Shown here: one piece after another, positions 27,836-36,006 of the stretch
Layout: the number at the start of each line of letters is the position of its first letter
Numbering within the stretch: the stretch's first letter is position 1
Position numbers and translations under genes: made by a program
Source: Paracoccaceae bacterium
GTDB taxonomy: Bacteria; Pseudomonadota; Alphaproteobacteria; Rhodobacterales; Rhodobacteraceae
Length of the DNA stretch: 59,622 nt
Direction: 5' to 3'
NCBI GenBank assembly: GCA_013003075.1
Contig: JABDLJ010000040.1
Span: 1 to 59,622, forward strand
Notes under the pieces: generated by a model
What the model was told of the DNA's origin: nothing
The model's input: only the letters and a program-made list of their open reading frames with translations
Database searches by the model: none

Positions 27836-29218
27836 ATGGCCGCAAACACACGCGATCTGACCGAAGGGCCGATCTGGCGCGCGCTGTCGGCCGTCTCGGC
27901 GCCGATGGCGCTTGGCATCTTCGCGGTGCTCAGCGTCGGCATCGCGGATGCGTATTTCCTCGGCCGGATCGGCGCGACCGAGCTGGCCTCGGTTGGCTTC
28001 ATCTACCCGGTCACGGCGGCGATCACCTCGCTTGCCATCGGGCTTTCAGCCGGCGCCAACGCGGCGCTGTCGCAAAGCATCGGGCGGGACGACGACGCGC
28101 AGGACACCAACCGGCTTGCGCTGCACACGCTGGCGCTTGGCACCGGTTTGGGCATCGTGGTGGCGCTTCTGGTGCTGGTCCTTCACCCCTATCTGTTCGC
28201 GCTGATGGGCGCCGGCCCAGAGGTGCAGGCGGCCATCGCCCAGTACATTCCCTGGTGGGCGCTGTCCTTTCCCTTCTTGGTGCTGATGATGACGATCAAC
28301 GCCACCTTCCGCGCCCATGGCGACGGCGCGCGCTCGGCGATCATCATGGTGATCTCGGCGGCGGTGAACGTGGCGCTCGACCCGATCTTGATCTTCGGCT
28401 GGGGCCCGATTCCGGCGATGGAGGTCGCGGGCGCGGCGCAAGCCACCGCCTTCGCCCGCATCGCCGCGACAGGCATCGCGATTGGCTGGGCGCTGCGCTC
28501 GGGCATCATCCGCACGTGCGGCAATCTTGGCACCGGCTTTGCGGGATCGGCCAGATCGATCCTCAAGGTCGGCTTTCCGGCGGCGTTTTCGAACGCCATC
28601 AACCCCGCCGGCATGGCCGCCGTCACCGCCGCCGTCGCCACGCTGGGCGAGACCGCGGTGGCCGGCTTCGGCGCCGCCACGCGGGTGCAATCGCTGGCGC
28701 TGGTGCCGCTTCTGGCGCTGTCGTCGGGCATCGGGCCGGTGGTGGGCCAGAACTGGGGCGCCAAGCGGCAGGACCGGGCGCGCGGCGCTGTCTGGCTCAG
28801 CTGGGGGGTCTGCCTGGCCTACGGGGCCGCAGCGGCCGCCGTGCTGACGCTGTTTGGCGGCTGGATCGCATCCGCCATCGCCTCGGACGCGGACGCTGCG
28901 CGCTTTACCGAGCAATACCTGCGCATCGTGGGATGGAGCCTTTTCGGCTACGGCATCCTGGTGACCGGCAACGCCGCGATGAACGCGCGCTCAAAAGCGC
29001 TGTGGTCCACCGGGCTCAGCCTGACGCGGATCTTCGTCGTCTACCTGCCCCTGGCGTGGATCGGGGTCGCCATGTTCGGCTTTGCCGGCATCCTGGTCGC
29101 CGCGGTTCTGGCCAATCTCTATGCGGCCTGGGGCGCGATGGTCGCCGGGCGGGCGACCGGGCTTCTGGCCACCGACGCCGCGCCGGTGCGCGCGCCGGCC
29201 GAACTGATCGGCAAGTAG
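27836..29218 (+). CDS. MATE-family efflux transporter
   Basis: 460 residues with about 12 hydrophobic helices in two similar halves, as in NorM/DinF-type Na+ or H+ drug antiporters. GPIWRALSAVSAPMALGIFAV opens helix 1; PAAFSNAINPAGMAAVTAAVA and LALVPLLALSSGIGPVVGQNWGAK mark the second half, the latter being a strongly conserved MATE segment (split here for length). Substrate unknown. It is 96 bp downstream of the permease gene, possibly with its own promoter. Confidence 0.93.
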   Translation: MAANTRDLTEGPIWRALSAVSAPMALGIFAVLSVGIADAYFLGRIGATELASVGFIYPVTAAITSLAIGLSAGANAALSQSIGRDDDAQDTNRLALHTLALGTGLGIVVALLVLVLHPYLFALMGAGPEVQAAIAQYIPWWALSFPFLVLMMTINATFRAHGDGARSAIIMVISAAVNVALDPILIFGWGPIPAMEVAGAAQATAFARIAATGIAIGWALRSGIIRTCGNLGTGFAGSARSILKVGFPAAFSNAINPAGMAAVTAAVATLGETAVAGFGAATRVQSLALVPLLALSSGIGPVVGQNWGAKRQDRARGAVWLSWGVCLAYGAAAAAVLTLFGGWIASAIASDADAARFTEQYLRIVGWSLFGYGILVTGNAAMNARSKALWSTGLSLTRIFVVYLPLAWIGVAMFGFAGILVAAVLANLYAAWGAMVAGRATGLLATDAAPVRAPAELIGK

Positions 29219-29225
29219 CGAAACC

Positions 29226-30506
29226 CTATTCGACGGACTTGCGGATCTGCCGCACCAGCCACCAGACCCCGAGGATGACCGCCGGGGTCACCAAGGCGGT
29301 CAGGATCAGCTTGTCGACACCGACCTCGCGGCCCACCGGCCCCAGCACGTAAAGCGCAAGGTTGACCGCGTAATAGCTGATCGCCACGACCGAGAGCCCC
29401 TCGACGGTGCGCTGCAGGCGCAGCTGCAGATCGGCGCGCCGATCCATGCTTTCCAGAAGGTTCTGGTTCTGCGCCGAGCGTTCGACATCGACCCGCGTGC
29501 GCAAGAGGTTGCCGGCGCGCAAGGCGCGTTCGGCCATCGCCCGCAGGCGCGCCTCGGCCGATTTCACGGTCCGCATCGCGGGTTGGAACCGCCGCATCAT
29601 GAACTCGCCCAGGGTCTGGCGGCCCTCGAAGCGTTCCTCGCGCAACACCTCGATGCGCTGATTGACCAATCGCTCGTACGCGCCGGTCGCACCGAAGCGG
29701 AACGACGAGCGCGCAAGCATGTTCTCAAGCTCTGACGAGATCGCCAGAAGGCCCTTCAGCGTCACGTCCGCGCTGCTGGTGCCGCCGGTCATCTCGCCCA
29801 TCAGCGAGGTCAGCTCCTGGTCGATTTCGCCCATCCGGCCGCCAAGCTGGCGCACGCGGGCCAGACCCAGCATCGACATGGTCTTGTAGGTCTCGATCTC
29901 GCAGACGCGCTGTACGATCCGCCCCACGCGGCGCGCATCGGTGCCGGGGCGGATGAAGACGGCGAAGCGCATGTGACCGCCCTCGTCGATCCGGAAATCG
30001 CCGGCGATCATCGCGGTGCTGTCGACCACGTAGCTGACTGCCAGGCTTTCGGGCACGAACCATGCATCCAGCTTCTCGGGAATGCCGGCCTCGTCGGTCA
30101 GCTCCTCGACGCGGATCAGCGCCGAGGTGATGCGCACACCGGGAATGGCATCCAGCCAGTCCTTGGGAAAGACGTTGAAGGTCGAGGCATCGAACGGGCG
30201 CTCGGCCACGCCAGAGCCGAAGATGGTGTAGGTCACGAACTCGGTATGGCTTTCCCACTTCATCTGGTACTTGCCGGTTGTGCCGAACCAGTGCGTCGCG
30301 CCCGGCTTGGGGTGGGTTGCGCCGAAGCGGTCCAGCAGATCGATCAGGTGCACCCGGTCCGCATCGCGGTCGCGCGCCACGGCGTTTTCCTCGCGCTTGA
30401 TGGCCAGGAACACGGCCCGGCACGGAGACTGCAGCGCCGGGAACGGGCGGGCATGCAGCTCGTTGGCCAGCTCATAGCGCAGCGGGTGGTCCTTGGGTCG
30501 CGTCAT
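29226..30506 (-). CDS. DUF3422 family membrane-anchored protein
   Basis: 426 residues. DHPLRYELANELHARPFP at the N-terminus is the family hallmark. A long middle helical region (about 240-370) contains coiled-coil-like segments, and two C-terminal helices (VVAISYYAVNLALYVLGP and LILTALVTPAVILGVWWLV) anchor it in the inner membrane. Function unknown. It converges on the MATE gene with only 7 bp between stops. Confidence 0.9.
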   Translation of the reverse strand: MTRPKDHPLRYELANELHARPFPALQSPCRAVFLAIKREENAVARDRDADRVHLIDLLDRFGATHPKPGATHWFGTTGKYQMKWESHTEFVTYTIFGSGVAERPFDASTFNVFPKDWLDAIPGVRITSALIRVEELTDEAGIPEKLDAWFVPESLAVSYVVDSTAMIAGDFRIDEGGHMRFAVFIRPGTDARRVGRIVQRVCEIETYKTMSMLGLARVRQLGGRMGEIDQELTSLMGEMTGGTSSADVTLKGLLAISSELENMLARSSFRFGATGAYERLVNQRIEVLREERFEGRQTLGEFMMRRFQPAMRTVKSAEARLRAMAERALRAGNLLRTRVDVERSAQNQNLLESMDRRADLQLRLQRTVEGLSVVAISYYAVNLALYVLGPVGREVGVDKLILTALVTPAVILGVWWLVRQIRKSVE

Positions 30507-30589
30507 CGGCTCTGCTCTCCTTGGCTCTGCAACCTAGATTGATTCGCCGCTCTGTAAACAAAAAATCCAAGCTTTCAGACAGCTTAGCG

Positions 30590-30605
30590 GTACACAATTG
30601 TGCAC
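30590..30605. promoter_or_regulatory. 16-bp near-perfect palindrome, putative operator
   Basis: GTACACAATTGTGCAC, symmetric except for one base pair (A/C at positions 3 and 14). It lies in an AT-richer spacer between divergent DUF3422 and dehydrogenase genes, 94 nt upstream of the latter's ATG. A GntR- or LacI-like site is plausible; no regulator gene is nearby. Confidence 0.5.
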
Positions 30606-30698
30606 GGTCAACGGACCGCACGGCAAAATTCAGTTGCAAAGCGGCCCGATCGCGGCACTTTGCGGAAAGGGCGCACGGCGCGCGGGAGAAAGACGCAT

Positions 30699-31652
30699 AT
30701 GAAAATCGGCTTTATCGGTCTTGGAAATGTCGGCGCCAAGCTGGCGGGCAGCCTGTTGCGCGGCGGCCATGACCTGACGGTCCGCGATCTTGACCGCGAC
30801 GCCGCGGCACCGTTTCTGGACCGCGGCGCGCGGTGGGGCGAGAGCCCGGCAGAGATGGCGCGGGACTGCGACTACCTGATCACCTGCCTGCCCAGCCCGG
30901 CGGCCTGCGCTGCGGTGATGGAGGGTCCCGAAGGTTTGCTGGGGGGTCTTGGCCCCGGCAAGATCTGGGCCGAGATGTCGACCACCGATGCCGGCGAGCT
31001 GCGCCGCCTTGCGGGGCTTGCGCTGGCGGCCGGCGCCGAGGCGATCGATTGCCCGGTCTCTGGCGGCTGCCACCGCGCCGCCACCGGCAACATCGCGATC
31101 TTCGCCGGCTGCGAGCGCGCCACGTTCGAGCGCGCGCTGCCGATCCTGTCGACGCTGGGACGCCGGGTGCTGCACACCGGGCCGCTGGGCAGCGCATCGG
31201 TCCTGAAGGTGATGACCAACTACCTGGCCACCGCCAACCTTGTGACGCTGGCCGAGGCGCTGACCGTGATGCAGGCGCAGGGGCTCGATCTGGGCACCAC
31301 CTACGAGGCGATCCGCATCTCGTCGGGCAACTCTTTCGTCCACGAGACCGAAAGCCAGGTGATCCTGAACGGCAGCCGCGATATCAGCTTCACGATGGAT
31401 CTGGTGGCCAAGGATATCGGACTTTTCCAGCGTCTGGCCGAGGATACCGGGGTGCCGCTGGAGGTCTCGCCGCTTCTGACCGAGATCTTCGCCGACGGCA
31501 TAGAGCGCTTCGGCCCGCGCGAGCTGTCGCCGAACATCATCAAGCGGCTCGAAGAGGCCACCGGGCTCGATATCCGCGCGCCGGGCTTTCCCGCCGAGAT
31601 GGTCGATGACGAGCCAGAAGAGCCCGGCTACGAAGTGGTCGTGCGCCGATAG
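30699..31652 (+). CDS. Beta-hydroxyacid dehydrogenase (3-hydroxyisobutyrate dehydrogenase/GarR family)
   Basis: 317 residues. The NAD(P)-binding loop is IGFIGLGNVGAKLA at the N-terminus. Substrate-binding DCPVSGGCHRAATGNIAIF is near residue 118, with the catalytic lysine in SASVLKVMTNYLATANLV near 170. Relatives reduce or oxidise 3-hydroxyisobutyrate, tartronate semialdehyde or similar; the Cys in SGGCHRA (usually V/T) may alter specificity. ATG 30699 follows GGGAGAAAG. The C-terminal 25 residues are acidic and extend slightly past the usual end. Confidence 0.9.
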   Translation: MKIGFIGLGNVGAKLAGSLLRGGHDLTVRDLDRDAAAPFLDRGARWGESPAEMARDCDYLITCLPSPAACAAVMEGPEGLLGGLGPGKIWAEMSTTDAGELRRLAGLALAAGAEAIDCPVSGGCHRAATGNIAIFAGCERATFERALPILSTLGRRVLHTGPLGSASVLKVMTNYLATANLVTLAEALTVMQAQGLDLGTTYEAIRISSGNSFVHETESQVILNGSRDISFTMDLVAKDIGLFQRLAEDTGVPLEVSPLLTEIFADGIERFGPRELSPNIIKRLEEATGLDIRAPGFPAEMVDDEPEEPGYEVVVRR

Positions 31653-31769
31653 GCCGTCTGCGCGGGGCGCCGCGGCGGGCCGCGCCCCTTGCGCAAGATC
31701 AAGACGCGCCCGGCCGCGGCGCCCTACGCTTGAAGCCCAAGGCAAGCGGAAGCACCCGGAGGGCGAGAC

Positions 31770-32870
31770 ATGCGACATATGTGGGCATTGGGTTTGCTCG
31801 TGGCCGGCACGCCTGCCTTTGGCGAGACCGCGGTCGATGTCGATGTCGCGGAATTCCTGGGCTGCGCGCTTTACGACACCGGCGATGTCTACTGCTTCGG
31901 GCAGATCCCGGGGGATACGTTCTCGCTGCCGCTTGTCGCACAGCGGATCGCTGACCTGCCGCCGGCCCAAAGCGTCGCCGTGGGCCGGTTCGGCGCCTGC
32001 GCCGTCGATGTGCAGTCGCAGCTTTGGTGCTGGGGGCTCGACTATCAACGGTCGATGCGGGCCGAGCAGGTGATCTTCACCAGCACGCCGTTTGTGGTCG
32101 AGGGGCTTCCCAAAGTCCGGGCCGTCGATCTTGGCTACGGCCACGTCTGCGCCATTTCGCGCGACGCGGACGCTTGGTGCTGGGGCGAGAATGCCTGCGG
32201 CGAGATAGGCTGCGGCCACACCGATCCGGTTGGCGAGCCGACGAAGGTCCCCTACAGCGAGGGCGTGCGCGCGATATCGACTGGCGTGGCGAACACCTGC
32301 GCGGTATTCGCCGACGGAGAGCTGGTCTGCTGGGGATCGGACAACCCAACGATGCCGGCGATGCCGTTCATCTATGAGACCACCGAGCCCTTGCATCTGC
32401 GTCCCGAGTATTTCGGCCAGATCTCTCAGGTCTCCAACGGCAGAAATTTCGCCTGCGGCATACAGCGCGGCGGCCAGGTGACGTGCTGGGGCTCGAACAT
32501 CATGGGTCAGTTGGGCACAAGGGTGCCCCGGGAAGACCTCGATTACATGGGCATCGGCGAAGTGGACGGGATCGAGAACGCAACCGACCTCGATGCCGAC
32601 TATTTCAACGCCTGCGCGGTCGATGCAGGCAACGTGATCTGCTGGGGCGCACCGCTTTTCGAGGTGCCGGGCGCCGGACGGGCCCTGTCACAGCCGCCGG
32701 CGCGGGTGCCGGGGATGGCCGGGGTGACCCGGGTGTCGCTTGCCCCGGCCTTCGGCTGCGCGGTCGCAGACGGCACGGTCCTGTGCTGGGGGCAAAAGGA
32801 GCATGAGGGCGCGCCCATCATAAAGGACATGACGCCCACCAACCCGGTGCCTGTCCCCGGCCTGCCGTAG
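31770..32870 (+). CDS. Exported RCC1-repeat (beta-propeller) protein with paired cysteines
   Basis: 366 residues with a signal peptide ending at AFG (residue 18). At least six blades end in CWG (CWGLD, CWGEN, CWGSD, CWGSN, CWGAP, CWGQK), each preceded about 10 residues earlier by another Cys in a C-A/G-[VI] context (ACAVD, VCAIS, TCAVF, ACGIQ, ACAVD, GCAVA). This one-disulfide-per-blade layout suits a periplasmic or secreted propeller; I infer a binding role. ATG 31770 follows GGAGGGCGAG. Stop lies in a 13-bp tandem repeat. Confidence 0.85.
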   Translation: MRHMWALGLLVAGTPAFGETAVDVDVAEFLGCALYDTGDVYCFGQIPGDTFSLPLVAQRIADLPPAQSVAVGRFGACAVDVQSQLWCWGLDYQRSMRAEQVIFTSTPFVVEGLPKVRAVDLGYGHVCAISRDADAWCWGENACGEIGCGHTDPVGEPTKVPYSEGVRAISTGVANTCAVFADGELVCWGSDNPTMPAMPFIYETTEPLHLRPEYFGQISQVSNGRNFACGIQRGGQVTCWGSNIMGQLGTRVPREDLDYMGIGEVDGIENATDLDADYFNACAVDAGNVICWGAPLFEVPGAGRALSQPPARVPGMAGVTRVSLAPAFGCAVADGTVLCWGQKEHEGAPIIKDMTPTNPVPVPGLP

Positions 32871-32915
32871 CGGATTGCCGTAGAGATCTGCCGTAGAGAA
32901 CTGCCGTAGCGAACT
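32864..32915. repeat. Four 13-bp tandem units covering a stop codon
   Basis: Four contiguous units of the form GCCGTAGMGRWYT, the first of which contains the TAG stop of the RCC1-like gene. The copies differ at two to four positions. Confidence 0.8.
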
Positions 32916-32926
32916 GCCCTGCAAGC

Positions 32927-32949
32927 GGGCCGCGCGTTGCGCGCGGCCC
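32927..32949. terminator. GC hairpin between convergent genes
   Basis: Perfect 10-bp stem GGGCCGCGCG / CGCGCGGCCC with a TTG loop, between the RCC1-like gene (+) and the cytochrome gene (-). No T-tract follows on either strand, as is common in high-GC alphaproteobacteria. Confidence 0.65.
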
Positions 32950-33011
32950 GGTATCGGCTCTGCCAAGGCGCGGCGCCGGCCGGCGATCCCGCGCCCGGAC
33001 CGCCAGAGGCG

Positions 33012-33560
33012 TCACTTCATCATCGCAAGATCGGCATCCGTGGTGAACACGTAGTCGTCCTGCGCCGAGTGGCAGGCGATGCAGCCCTGATCGGCGCCCT
33101 TGGCAACGCGCCCGGCCAGTTTCATGCCGGCCGGGTTCTGATCGAGCGTGCCGTCGGGCAGATATTTCACCCAGAACCAGTTCTGATTGTCGGGATCATA
33201 GCCCTCTTCGCGGCGGAACATCACGGTCACTGCGGCCAGGTGACCCGCCGGATCGCCGATCACGTCGTCGACCGTGACCTCGGCCGGCCCGTAGTTGCGC
33301 TTGACGACAAGCGTTCCGGTGTGCCCGCCGACGGTCGCCTCGGTGTAGAAGGTTTCCAGAAGCGCGCCGTGCGGGTCGATCCCCTCGTAGGGATGCCCGT
33401 AAAGAGCGCCGTCGCCGGTCAGCCGGCTTTCCTGCATGACCTGCCAGAGCAGGGCGGCATATTCGCCATCGGCGTCCGTGCCGAACTCCTGCGCGGCGAG
33501 CCCGGTTGCAAGCGTCGCGGCACCGACCATCGATACCAGCCCAAGTGGTGTATTTCGCAT
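33012..33560 (-). CDS. Cytochrome P460-family c-type haem protein
   Basis: 182 residues with a signal peptide (MRNTPLGLVSMVGAATLATG...). The haem-attachment motif is C160-I-A-C163-H164 near the C-terminus, followed by DDYVF, the arrangement of cytochrome P460 proteins. Upstream NWFWVKYLPDGT and GTLVVKRNYG are also family-like, the latter lysine region being where P460 of ammonia oxidisers cross-links to haem. Members oxidise hydroxylamine or bind NO; the role in this organism is unknown. ATG 33560 has GGAGG upstream. Confidence 0.85.
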   Translation of the reverse strand: MRNTPLGLVSMVGAATLATGLAAQEFGTDADGEYAALLWQVMQESRLTGDGALYGHPYEGIDPHGALLETFYTEATVGGHTGTLVVKRNYGPAEVTVDDVIGDPAGHLAAVTVMFRREEGYDPDNQNWFWVKYLPDGTLDQNPAGMKLAGRVAKGADQGCIACHSAQDDYVFTTDADLAMMK

Positions 33561-33706
33561 TTCTGCCTCCCATGTCCGTGTGTGATGCGGCAAGCCTAGG
33601 ACAGATAGTCGAGGCTTCGGGTCACTTTGTCCTCACGCGCGCTTCACCTTGATGTGCGGTTTTTGTGATTGGACGGAAGCGCCGGCCCAGGTGCAGCATC
33701 CGTCCC

Positions 33707-34024
33707 ATGCGCCATCTTGGATACCTTGCCCCCGCCCTTTTTCTCGCGCCCATCGCCGGGCTGGCCGATGGCGCGGCGGTCTGCGTGGAAAACGGAACCG
33801 ATGCGACCCTGATCTTCGTTGCCCAATCCGACGACGGCGACCGGCGCGTGGCCCGGCTGGAGCCGTCCGGCAAGCTGTGCTCGGGCGGCGCAGACCCCGG
33901 CACCGTCGCGGTCTTCGCACGCGCCGACGACATCGAGGGCTGCTCGCGCCGCGTCCCCGCCGGCGCCACAGAGCGGCTTTTAGCCTTCCCCGGCGTCGAT
34001 CTGTGTTCGTGGGAGCGGCACTAG
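33707..34024 (+). CDS. Small exported Cys-rich protein
   Basis: 105 residues. Signal peptide MRHLGYLAPALFLAPIAGLA, then a short beta-rich domain with four Cys (VCVENGTD, LCSGG, GCSRR, LCSWERH) likely paired in two disulfides. I do not recognise the family. The frame is open upstream to 33665 but the ATG at 33707 fits the signal peptide. Confidence 0.6.
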   Translation: MRHLGYLAPALFLAPIAGLADGAAVCVENGTDATLIFVAQSDDGDRRVARLEPSGKLCSGGADPGTVAVFARADDIEGCSRRVPAGATERLLAFPGVDLCSWERH

Positions 34025-34041
34025 CCGCGCGCTCCGGCCCG

Positions 34042-34755
34042 TTACTCGTCCCAGATCTCGAACCGGGCGGTGCCGTCCAGCAGGGCCTGCACCATATCGG
34101 CCGGCTTCGGCTGCGCGCGCAGATGCAGCCAGGCCATCGCGGCAAACCTGTCCGGCGCGAAGTTCAGCAGTGCCTCGCTGAAGCCTGCAAGATCCACCGG
34201 AAGGTCGGCTTTTGACCGGCGCAGGATGCCATCGCGGTCCGGTTTGGACAGATAGTCCAGTTGCGCGGCATAGGCGATGTATTCATGCACCAGGCGCGGC
34301 AGGCTGTCCGGGGCCGCGCTGTCCTCGACATAGGCATGCGCCAGCTCGTGGATCACGAGGCTTTCAAAGAGGGGCCCTGCGGCAAGTTTTGGGAACGGGC
34401 CGAGGCGCCCGTCTTCGCCTTCGAGGCAATCGGGCGGAAGGATGGTCAGCACAGCGCCTCCGGTGTGAAAATACGCCACGCATCCCGCAGCAGAGACGCC
34501 AAGATCCGGCGTGACCTCGATCGTCACCGGGCGGCTGTGCCGCAGCCCCAGCGCCGATAGCATGGCATCCGCCTCTGCCGCGACGCGGCACACCCTGGCG
34601 GCCAAGTCCGGGCTGGCCGCGACGACCACGATCAGCGGCGTGTCGCAGGCGATCGGATCGGCCTTCGCGGCGCTTGCGGCGCACATGAGCGCTGCCAACA
34701 GACCGCCGATTGCGCACCATTTGGCCAAGCAGATCGACAAGGGGCGAGGCAACAC
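34042..34755 (-). CDS. Exported protein with HExxH motif (metallopeptidase-like, possibly DUF6639)
   Basis: 237 residues from a GTG at 34755 preceded by AGGAG. The N-terminal hydrophobic segment (IGGLLAALMCAASAAKA) is a signal peptide. SLVIHELAHAYVED contains H-E-L-A-H, a zincin motif, and a third ligand could be the glutamate in PRLVHEYIAYAAQLDYL. Two Cys pairs are present in the first half. The family resembles DUF6639 proteins of Rhodobacteraceae as I recall them. Enzymatic activity is inferred from the motif only. Convergent with the preceding small exported protein. Confidence 0.7.
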   Translation of the reverse strand: MLPRPLSICLAKWCAIGGLLAALMCAASAAKADPIACDTPLIVVVAASPDLAARVCRVAAEADAMLSALGLRHSRPVTIEVTPDLGVSAAGCVAYFHTGGAVLTILPPDCLEGEDGRLGPFPKLAAGPLFESLVIHELAHAYVEDSAAPDSLPRLVHEYIAYAAQLDYLSKPDRDGILRRSKADLPVDLAGFSEALLNFAPDRFAAMAWLHLRAQPKPADMVQALLDGTARFEIWDE

Positions 34756-34953
34756 CGGTCTCCTGGCTCAAGTACGGCTTCACTCTGCCCCGGCGCCGGC
34801 GCGTTGTCCAACCTGGATCGCGGGGCGCGGGCATACGCCCGATGCCTGCCCGGTCGCCGCGCCCTGCCCGGCCTGCGCGCAAGCCCATTGCGCCGGCCCC
34901 CTGATCCGTGGCACCTCTGGCCGCATCGCACAAAGAGAACAAAGGCCCGCCCC

Positions 34954-35997
34954 ATGACCCCTTCGTTTACGCTTGGCGCGCGCACCGTTTCGGCGGCCCA
35001 TCCCCCGCTTGTGATTGCCGAGATCGGGATCAACCACGGCGGCGATCTGGAGGTTGCCAAGGACATGGTGCGCCGGGCGCGCGATGCCGGCTGCGAGTGT
35101 ATCAAGCACCAGACCCATTTCGTCGAGGACGAGATGACCGACGAGGCCAAGGCGATCTTTCCGCCCAATGCGGACGTCTCGATCTGGGAGGTGATGCAGC
35201 AATGCGCCCTGTCGCCCGATGACGAGGTTGCGCTGAAGGACTTCACCGAAGCTGCCGGCATGATCTACATCTCGACGCCGTTTTCCCGCGCGGCGGCGGA
35301 TTTTCTGAACGGGATCGGCGTGCCGGGCTTCAAGATCGGTTCGGGCGAGGCCGACAACCTGCCGCTGATCCGGCATATCGCGCGGTTGGGAAAACCCGTC
35401 ATCATGTCCACCGGCATGCAAAGCATCGACACGGTGGCGGCAAGCGTTGCGATCCTCGATGGCGCGGGGATCGACTTTGCGCTGCTGGAATGCACCAACC
35501 TTTATCCCTCGCCGCCCGAGATCGTCTCGCTGAAGGGCGTGACCGAGCTGCGCCGCGCCTTTCCCAATGCCGTGGTGGGCTTTTCGGACCATTCGATCGG
35601 CCCCTCGATGGCGCTGGCCTCGGTCGCGCTTGGCGCATGCATCCTGGAGCGGCACTACACCGACACGCGGTACCGCAAGGGGCCGGATATTTCCTGCTCG
35701 ATGGACCCCGCAGAGCTGAAATTCCTGATCGACCGCAGCCGCGAGATCCATACCGCGCTGCACAACGAAAAAGAGCGCACCGGGCCCGAGGAAGACGTCT
35801 ATCGCTTCGCCCGCGCCTCGGTGGTGGCCGATGCCGATCTGCCGGCGGGCCACACCATCTCCGAGGCCGATATCTGGGCGCGCCGGCCCGGATCGGGCGA
35901 CATCCCGGGCTATGAGTTCGACAAGGTTCTGGGCCGCACGCTGGCCTGCGGGGTGTCCCGCAACCAGCAGCTTAAATGGAGTGATTTCAAAGACTAA
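34954..35997 (+). CDS. neuB: Sialic acid (nonulosonic acid) synthase, NeuB type
   Basis: Condenses an N-acyl-mannosamine-like hexose with phosphoenolpyruvate to a nonulosonic acid. 347 residues: TIM barrel (about 15-270) then a C-terminal SAF/antifreeze-like domain (about 285-347). By analogy with NeuB of Neisseria, the metal-binding histidines are H213 (GFSDHS) and H234 (LERHYTD), the catalytic glutamate E132 (IGSGEADN), and the substrate-contacting arginine of the SAF domain R311 (ARRPGSG). EIGINHGG and KHQTHFVEDEM match the ManNAc-using NeuB group more than LegI or PseI, which start with EAGVNHNG-like sequences. First gene of the surface-sugar locus. Confidence 0.92.
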   Translation: MTPSFTLGARTVSAAHPPLVIAEIGINHGGDLEVAKDMVRRARDAGCECIKHQTHFVEDEMTDEAKAIFPPNADVSIWEVMQQCALSPDDEVALKDFTEAAGMIYISTPFSRAAADFLNGIGVPGFKIGSGEADNLPLIRHIARLGKPVIMSTGMQSIDTVAASVAILDGAGIDFALLECTNLYPSPPEIVSLKGVTELRRAFPNAVVGFSDHSIGPSMALASVALGACILERHYTDTRYRKGPDISCSMDPAELKFLIDRSREIHTALHNEKERTGPEEDVYRFARASVVADADLPAGHTISEADIWARRPGSGDIPGYEFDKVLGRTLACGVSRNQQLKWSDFKD

Positions 35998-36006
35998 CGC
36001 GGCGCT

